DNA of 24,828 nt, taken from the NCBI GenBank assembly GCA_036897625.1, contig JAYMTA010000730.1, forward strand, positions 1-24,828, written 5' to 3'. Below the pieces are notes generated by a model, which made no database searches, was not told the DNA's origin, and saw nothing but the letters and a program-made list of their open reading frames with translations. Positions 19,201 to 24,828 of the stretch are shown here, one piece after another. The position numbers were made by a program, and so were the translations under genes. The stretch's first letter is position 1; each line of letters begins with the position of its first letter. This DNA is from Pelargonium cotyledonis (lineage: Eukaryota > Streptophyta > Magnoliopsida > Geraniales > Geraniaceae).

Positions 19201-22200
19201 GATCTTGTCACTCACTTAATCAGGGGACTCAAGGTGTAGTGATGCTTGGATTCTCATTCTCATCATCAATAGACTACAGAAAGGGAACTAATTATCTTGT
19301 GCATCATCAACTAGTTAGAACTCTCTGCAAGGATTTCTGTTTTTTCTTGATGCTAAATAGATCTTTTGTTGACAATACTTCAGATTATGACATGCAGTGT
19401 TTTTTTTCCTCAGTACTTGTGCACCTGTAGACTATAGTATTTAGGTCAATTTAAACCAAAAAGATGGAAACATATAAAACTTAAGTATTCCGGTGCTCTT
19501 CAATTATTTATTTTATTTACAATTGTCATATATAAAGATTTGTGCCAATGGCTTTTTCGACTGTATGTGTGTTGCTATCAGTTGGTGGTTATATGTTCCG
19601 CATGAGTATCAATCACTGAATAAAACTTGTTAATTTTCTGGACTATGGTTTGACGAAGTGAAATAGATTGACCTGTCCTGCTTTATAACTGCATCATATT
19701 TACGTTCTAAACTTTAGGTTGCTTAAATGTGTCAACTTCAGATCATATCTCTGTTGTCCCGGTCATTTGCAGCTTCAAGTGTATCTGAAAAAACTTTGCT
19801 CAAATTTATAAGATTATTTCACATTGGCTTAACTTTGGGCTGAAATTAATTGTTCTAGGGCTGTGCGGGCAATGAATGAAACACTAAAGCAACATCGTCT
19901 GTTGAAGGAGCAGGGGAATGACATGTCATTTTCATATTCTACAAATGATAGAAGCAGCAGTTCAGATAACAAAAATGTACGCTTCCCTTGATAACACATG
20001 ATTGTTTTGTTCTTTTCACCTTTCTTTGAAATTGAATGAAGCTTCAATCTGGAATTGAATAAAATATGATTTCCATTATAGCTCATAATGTTTAAAAATA
20101 TAATATTTCCTTGAGGTAATTTGGTCTTTAAGTTGATGAGTCTATTTTCATGTATAATTGGCATGTTTCCTAATGGTTTGGGGAATTCATGTCGGCTTTC
20201 TATATATCAGCTGAATAACTTTCTATAATCTGGGAAAGAAATTGTTTAAGCATTTGGTTTCAGATATTCATTTTGGACTAACAAAATTGATAGCCGAGAC
20301 AGAGGACCTAGGAATGTTATTAGTTTGCATTGTAAATTCGTAAATGGTCATACTAGCTGTATCTTTGAGACAAATATATGCAAATTTGTCCTTTTTATGT
20401 GTGGTTCTCCTGTATAATTCCAGGCATGAATTAATTCTACCAGTGCTTAGTGATGTGCCCATTCATTGATAAATTATGTTTTTCAATAAGTAATTAAGTT
20501 AGCAAGTCATTTGAATATTTATAGCCTTCTCTATCAGATTTTTAACAGTACTGTAAATTATTTTAGGAAATCAATTGTGATCCTCATGGGCGTGATGAAA
20601 TATCCGGTGGAAGGTCTGTGTTATTTAACCGGTCAAGGGAGCAAATGGGTTCTCATAAGGCTATATCGTTACCCACTTCTCCTCATGAATATAGGAATCA
20701 TAACTCAGAGAGAAGTGCAACTTCAAATTTTGCACCCCATGAAGAATCGGTCTCAACATGGAATAAGGTTCTTGAATCGCTCACTTTTAATGACAAACTA
20801 CTATTACCTTATCAAGAATGGCATATTGATTACTCAGAATTAACAGTTGGAATTCGGGTTGGGATTGGTAAGCGTGCATTTCTAATTTCTTATGCTGTAT
20901 CATATTGTTGGTTTCAGAAGTTCCTTTATGTATTGTGTATCGCTGCCACATTTGGGGAACATTTTAGCGTTTTTTTTCTTTTGAAGAGTTTGATTAATTT
21001 TTCATTAACAAATCTTTTGGAGTTGAGATACAAAGGCGTCTCAGTACACAAGAACGAAAGCTTTTCAGTCTTTCACATTCTAGGGGCTTTCGCTTGGAAA
21101 GGGCTTTGGATCAACAAAGCATGAAAAAGCACCTAATTTCCGATTTTGAAATGCAATTAGTATGACTTTTTATGTTCCATTTTCGGGGAAATTCACGTGT
21201 GAATTGACTGTCAATATTTTGTTGTATATCCTAGGGTTCTTTGGAGAAGTTTTCCGTGGCACATGGAATGGGACGGATGTTGCAATTAAGGTTTTTCTAG
21301 AACAAGATCTGACTGCTGAGAATATGGAAGACTTTTGCAACGAGATATCTATTCTTAGGTATCTATTTGTTGACTAATTAGCTGGCCGTATTTATTCATC
21401 TTCTAAACATATTTTTGGGGATTTTATTTATTTTTTCCTTTTCCTATCTTGTCCTAACTTATTACTGACATTGATCTTTTTGTATGTGTGCCTCTCTGTT
21501 TCCCAAGCCGCCTGCGACATCCAAATGGTACTTCTACTCCTCTTTCTTACATTTTAATTTACTGATATTGTATAACCCGGTATTCCTAAGGTGAAGGTGA
21601 AGTTAAGAATTCTAATTTCCACAAGTTTCTGATTCAATAAAATGGCCTGCTTGCAGTCATTTTATTTCTAGGGGCTTGCACAAGGCCTCCTCGGTTGTCA
21701 ATGGTTACTGAATATATGGAGATGGGATCATTATATTATCTGGTTCATTTAAGTGGTCAGAAGAAAAAGCTTAGCTGGCGGAGGAGACTAAAAATGTTGC
21801 GTGATATATGCAGGTATTTTCAAATCCATCGCTTTTTCATTTCTTAACCGTTTGAATATTAACTCATTCGTATAAAACCTTCCTAGTTTTGAATAGCTGA
21901 AACGATACCTTTATATGAGTCAAAATCCCACTAGAATCTGATAGGAATGCTGATTCGATTCTATCCCATTCATTTGTATCAATTATCAGACAAAGTCTTA
22001 GGGTATAAAGTAAACACTACTGTAGCGATATATAATAAAGACAATGAGATGGCGTGGGACTTGTGGACCTACATTATTATTGTTTTAGACTACATAATAT
22101 GGATGTCCTTATTTTGAAAATTGATTAAAAAAACCTTATACCTTTTAATAGCTGAAACAATATTACGTTAGAGTTTTAAGTCCTGATATGAGAATTGAGA

Positions 22201-23181
22201 GTTTTTCTGATAGGAGGCCGGAGCAGCTTTCCTTAGAGAGGGACAATACGTCCACCAGGTTTTATGTGGAAGTCATTGTTCTTGCAGTCATTATGATGCT
22301 AAATTTTTTACAATGTTTTAACCTTTTTTGCTTTGCTTTCATGAAACAAAGTGTAGACATGAGCTGTTTGTTGTCATTAAAATCTAAATTCCAGACAAAG
22401 ATTATGCTATAGGTTTAATCTCACTGCAAATTTGTTTCTCTTTCACCATGTAAAGAGAAAATGAAATGTGCACTGACTAGAGTTCTCTGCTGTCATCTGT
22501 AAGGGGATTGATGTGCTTACACCGGACAAAGATCATTCATTGCGACCTAAAAAGTGCAAATTGCCTCGTGAATAAACATTGGACTGTCAAAATTTGCGAT
22601 TTTGGGCTCTCAAGAATAATGACTGTGAATCCCATGAAGGACAACTCTTCTGCTGGAACTCCAGAATGGATGGCTCCTGAGCTTATTCGCAGCGAGCCCT
22701 TCACAGAAAAATGTGATATCTTTAGCTTTGGAGTGATAATGTGGGAGCTCGCCACACTCAGCAGACCATGGGAAGGTGTACCACCAGGGAGGGTATGGAC
22801 ACTTTATTCCCGCAAACGTGCATCTTAGCCTATGCTCTAGATTGTAATTGGCAGACATTATATTCAGATAATTGTTCAAACAAGAAAACCTTTCAAGACT
22901 TGTTTTCTGATTTTTACAGGTAGTTTATGCAGTCGCTAATGAAGGATCTAGGTTAGAGATACCAGATGGCCCATTGGGCAAGCTAATCTCAGGTCTCTGC
23001 TGTGCTTAATTGTACTAAATGGAAATGAACACTATTAGACATTTCTCTATTTCAAAATGATGTTTTCATAGAACCTTATGTGCTTGTTAAATCTGCAGAT
23101 TGCTGGGCAGAACCACAGGATCGGCCAAGCTGCAACGAGATACTTGCTCGTTTGCTTGAATGCGAGCATACTCTATGTTGA
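13172..23181 (+). CDS. Raf-like MAPKKK with N-terminal EDR1 domain (B1 Raf13/14/15 type), 16 coding exons
   Basis: Predicted Ser/Thr kinase of 820 residues. Exons: 13172-13420, 15077-15280, 15670-15858, 16091-16350, 16919-17038, 17500-17589, 18399-18494, 18795-18884, 19859-19976, 20567-20867, 21235-21358, 21508-21527, 21657-21813, 22504-22792, 22920-22992, 23099-23181. All introns are GT-AG, and the total is 2463 nt. The start MEETRDATGPAEQGG was chosen because it is the first ATG of the frame and matches relatives; an in-frame GTG at 13133 is not credible. The EDR1 domain spans about residues 62-285 (ILWSTGML, PIPNGFYSVIP, SRAILFKVLADTVGLES, DLMRFPGQLIPLS). A Ser-rich linker with RRRSISITPEIGDDIVRAV follows. 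The kinase is about 557-815: G-loop GIGFFGEV 571-578, Lys591, Glu609, catalytic loop HCDLKSAN 685-692, DFG 705-707, APE 730-732. HCD replaces the usual HRD. Closest known relatives by eye are Arabidopsis At3g58640/At2g42640; their signalling role is poorly defined. Confidence 0.93.
13421..15076 (+). other. Large first coding intron (1,656 bases) of the kinase gene
   Basis: The donor is CCG|GTTAGA and the acceptor TATGGACAG. The interval is T-rich in its last part. Reading frames inside it are short and without family features, and I see no nested gene. The part 14320-14900 has slightly higher complexity and could be old transposon remains, but no terminal structure is visible. Confidence 0.7.
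21508..21527 (+). other. 20-nt micro-exon in the kinase domain (exon 12)
   Basis: The exon lies between TTTCCCAAG and GTACTTCTAC. It completes Ser614 and encodes RLRHPN plus the first base of Val621, the loop before kinase beta-4. Without it, exons 11 and 13 would join out of frame (phase 2 to phase 1), so skipping it would destroy the kinase domain. The flanking introns are 149 and 129 bases. Confidence 0.92.
21814..22503 (+). other. Intron 13 of the kinase gene with a diverged direct repeat
   Basis: This intron of 690 bases separates GDICR-type sequence (helix E) from the catalytic loop exon. Similar 34-bp stretches ending in AATAGCTGAAAC lie at 21874-21907 and 22130-22163. The 75-codon frame at 22188-22412 has no supporting motif and is taken as intronic. 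Confidence 0.6.
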
Positions 23182-23539
23182 TGTAATCTATTTTACTGTG
23201 TATAGATAACATGGTAGAGGTGTCACATTGTGCTTTCTTCGGCTTTAAGTTGTAAAACTTTTCTAAATTTTCTCCAAACTGTTGTAAAATCACATTTGGT
23301 ACACATTTTTCAGTTACCAAAATGACCTTTTTCTTTGAAATGAAAAAAGACAAGTTCCAGTTTTGGTCCAACTAATGTCTCATTTCCTTGATTTTCAGAA
23401 ACTGCTGATATAGCTGGCTTATTTCATTATGAAACAGAAGCAAAGGACGGAAAAACAGAAGCAAAAACAAAATTGTGAACTCAGTTATGCTAGTACCTAC
23501 AACATCTTCCGGAGCTCGGATGCATTGATCATTCCTCAT
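23182..23539. other. Convergent 3' intergenic space between the kinase gene and MAX2
   Basis: About 358 bases separate the two stop codons. It must hold both 3' UTRs. No canonical AATAAA is obvious near the kinase end; T-rich sequence around 23250-23350 and adenine-rich sequence at 23430-23475 are the likely processing regions. The 3' UTRs may overlap as antisense transcripts. Confidence 0.6.
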
Positions 23540-24828
23540 TTAATCGAGAATTGGTCGGCTGTTCAATGCATCTTCGAATCGACTGCAAGAACCAACTCTC
23601 ATTTCTGTACTCATATCGTTCTCAGGTGCCGGGTAGTAATCTTCTCTCAGCTGCACGTCCCTAAGGTACGAGATCCTAAGCAGGAACATCATGAAATGTT
23701 CATGAGCCGTCCCGTGGATAAAAAGCTTCCTCAGTGTATCACATTGTGCAAGCAAGCCAGCCGCCGGAAGTGAGAGAATCCTCTGATTAACATCCCTGTC
23801 CTGCGGCGGCCAATAATCCAGTTCAGTAAGACTCAACAGCCCAATCCCATTCAAGTAGAATCTCTCCCACAGGCTCAGATCCATCTGTCCCGATGGTGCA
23901 GTCAGTGCATAACCAATCACATCCCGGCAATCCAGCTGCATCTTTGTTAGGCGAGGATAACGAGCAAGAGAGCTCAACCCGAATGCAGGCTCTGCTGGTA
24001 TGCGTCGTCCTCTGCAATCTCCATCAACCCTTATCCGAATCCGCTCCAAATTAGGGCAATCTTCAAGGCCAGCCATGGCCAGTGGAATCAACAGCTCGCC
24101 AACACCAATCCATAGAGAAAGACATCGCAGCTTGTTCCAAGTCCTGCACCAAAAACCATTTCCGTTTCCGTCTCCATGGCCATTAGTGTAAGCACCATCA
24201 TCATCATCATTATCATACTTCAATTTCTTCTTCTTACTTTCGTACTCGTACTCTGTATTCTCAAAGAAGTTCACAAATTCAGCATTCTGGCTCGAAACAC
24301 CGGTTTCAGCTGCCAGTTCATTGAGGTTGATATCAAGAAGAGTCCCGCCATTCGGAACCTCCGACTCTTCTTCCACTCTGTCCCACACACAGTCGATGTG
24401 GAGATGCTCAATCCTGTGAGAAACCGGCTCCAATGCTCGCAGAGAAGAAGCAGCATCAAGATTCTTGCAGCAAGAAATCTTGACATCAACCAGAGTCCTA
24501 TGAAGCAACGATGCCATTGTTCTCAAGCCCTTGCTGGTAATCTTCTTGCAACCCTCAACTTCGAATTTGGCGAGTCTGGAACAACCTCGAGCAATTGCTA
24601 TCAATCCCATATCCGTCAAGTCCGCGGAGTTCTTGATCGACAAAGCCTCGAGTCCATGGCATCTAGCAATTCCGTCCAGCTGCCACCCCACCGCCGCGCA
24701 TATCCCGTGGAACTGTCCCAGCTTCACTGATTTCAGTTTCGGACATTTCAAATTGAGCTCCTCCAATGCCAATCCGCTGTCTCTGACATTTTTACAAACA
24801 TCTAGAGTCAGCTCCTCCAGCAGCTGGA
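23540..24828 (-). CDS. MAX2: F-box/LRR protein MAX2 (ORE9/D3), C-terminal 428 residues; 5' end outside the window
   Basis: MAX2 is the substrate-recognition subunit of a nuclear SCF ubiquitin ligase. With the receptors D14 and KAI2 it marks SMXL repressors for degradation in strigolactone and karrikin signalling. The frame is open from the window edge to TAA at 23540-23542, without introns, as in known MAX2 genes. About 60% of the usual length of about 700 residues is present; the F-box and first LRRs are missing. Visible landmarks are LLEELTLDVCKNVRDSGLAL, SIKNSADLTDMGLIAIARG, EVEGCKKIT, ALEPVSHRIEHLHIDCVWD, MDLSLWERFYLNGIG, ELDYWPPQDRDVNQRILSLP, LFIHGTAHEHFM and the highly conserved end QLREDYYPAPENDMSTEMRV then SCSRFEDALN. 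The protein ends in Asp, as in the family, and this residue belongs to the mobile C-terminal helix. A low-complexity Lys/Asp/Gly insert lies at about 24240-24155. Confidence 0.96.
   Translation of the reverse strand, partial: QLLEELTLDVCKNVRDSGLALEELNLKCPKLKSVKLGQFHGICAAVGWQLDGIARCHGLEALSIKNSADLTDMGLIAIARGCSRLAKFEVEGCKKITSKGLRTMASLLHRTLVDVKISCCKNLDAASSLRALEPVSHRIEHLHIDCVWDRVEEESEVPNGGTLLDINLNELAAETGVSSQNAEFVNFFENTEYEYESKKKKLKYDNDDDDGAYTNGHGDGNGNGFWCRTWNKLRCLSLWIGVGELLIPLAMAGLEDCPNLERIRIRVDGDCRGRRIPAEPAFGLSSLARYPRLTKMQLDCRDVIGYALTAPSGQMDLSLWERFYLNGIGLLSLTELDYWPPQDRDVNQRILSLPAAGLLAQCDTLRKLFIHGTAHEHFMMFLLRISYLRDVQLREDYYPAPENDMSTEMRVGSCSRFEDALNSRPILD
24155..24240 (-). other. MAX2: Low-complexity Lys/Asp/Gly-Asn insert in MAX2
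   Basis: The stretch encodes SKKKKLKYDNDDDDG followed by GHGDGNGNG, just before FWCRTWNKLRCLSLW. It sits in the long, poorly conserved loop between LRRs of MAX2 proteins and probably forms a disordered surface segment. The GAT-rich coding part is a simple-sequence tract, so its length may differ between alleles. Confidence 0.8.

Noticed and set aside
20867..21124. Read-through of kinase exon 10 into a longer frame ending at 21124
   Set aside because: The sequence after GTAAGCG is intron-like, and the kinase glycine loop continues only from 21235.
24176..24730. 184-codon plus-strand frame opposite MAX2
   Set aside because: It is the antisense shadow of the MAX2 coding sequence, whose family match is unmistakable.
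1..24828. CRISPR array, LTR retrotransposon or organelle-derived insert
   Set aside because: No regularly spaced repeats, no long terminal repeats and no recognisable organelle genes were seen.

Overview
This window is nuclear DNA of a flowering plant, almost certainly a eudicot. It is AT-rich between genes and has many short exons with GT-AG introns. It carries a Raf-type MAPKKK and the strigolactone/karrikin F-box gene MAX2, plus an L1-type LINE with a plant-style RNase H. The family is not provable from the sequence; Rosaceae is only a guess.

Layout from left to right. Bases 1-2,270 hold gene debris. On the minus strand (about 882-1274) is one exon-like reading frame of unknown identity, interrupted by a stop. 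On the plus strand (about 1412-2270) is a broken fragment of a RINGLET (RLT/DDT-homeobox chromatin-remodelling partner) gene. Bases 2,271-4,080 are AT-rich with no gene that I can support. At 4,084-4,904 is a degenerate ribosome-inactivating-protein-like sequence, split by a frame change and carrying three tandem copies of an acidic, lysine-rich repeat. Bases 4,905-6,071 have no clear gene.

Bases 6,088-11,003 are one LINE on the minus strand. It is bounded by a perfect 16-bp target-site duplication, ends in a 14-base poly(A) (seen as poly(T)), and is truncated at its 5' end inside ORF1. Its endonuclease, reverse transcriptase, zinc-binding and RNase H regions are all recognisable. About ten stop codons interrupt ORF2, but only one frame change.

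Bases 11,020-12,130 hold the probable promoter and first leader exon of the main gene, with a decayed tRNA-derived SINE-like piece, a G-box and a (CAC)n repeat. From 13,172 to 23,181 runs an intact 16-exon coding sequence for an 820-residue Raf-like MAPKKK: an EDR1 domain at the N-terminus and a kinase domain at the C-terminus, closest to the Arabidopsis Raf13/14/15 (B1) group. The splice phases close exactly. The gene has a leader intron, two upstream ORFs, a 20-nt micro-exon and an unusual HCD in place of HRD in the catalytic loop.

Convergent to it, with about 360 bp between the stop codons, lies the 3' part of the intronless MAX2 gene (minus strand, 23,540 to the window edge).

The two intact genes are both signalling genes, but nothing in the sequence links them functionally. 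I found no CRISPR array, operon or unmistakably new system. The most unusual points are the HCD kinase, the repeat-bearing RIP-like relic, and the LINE's ATGA-coupled ORFs.
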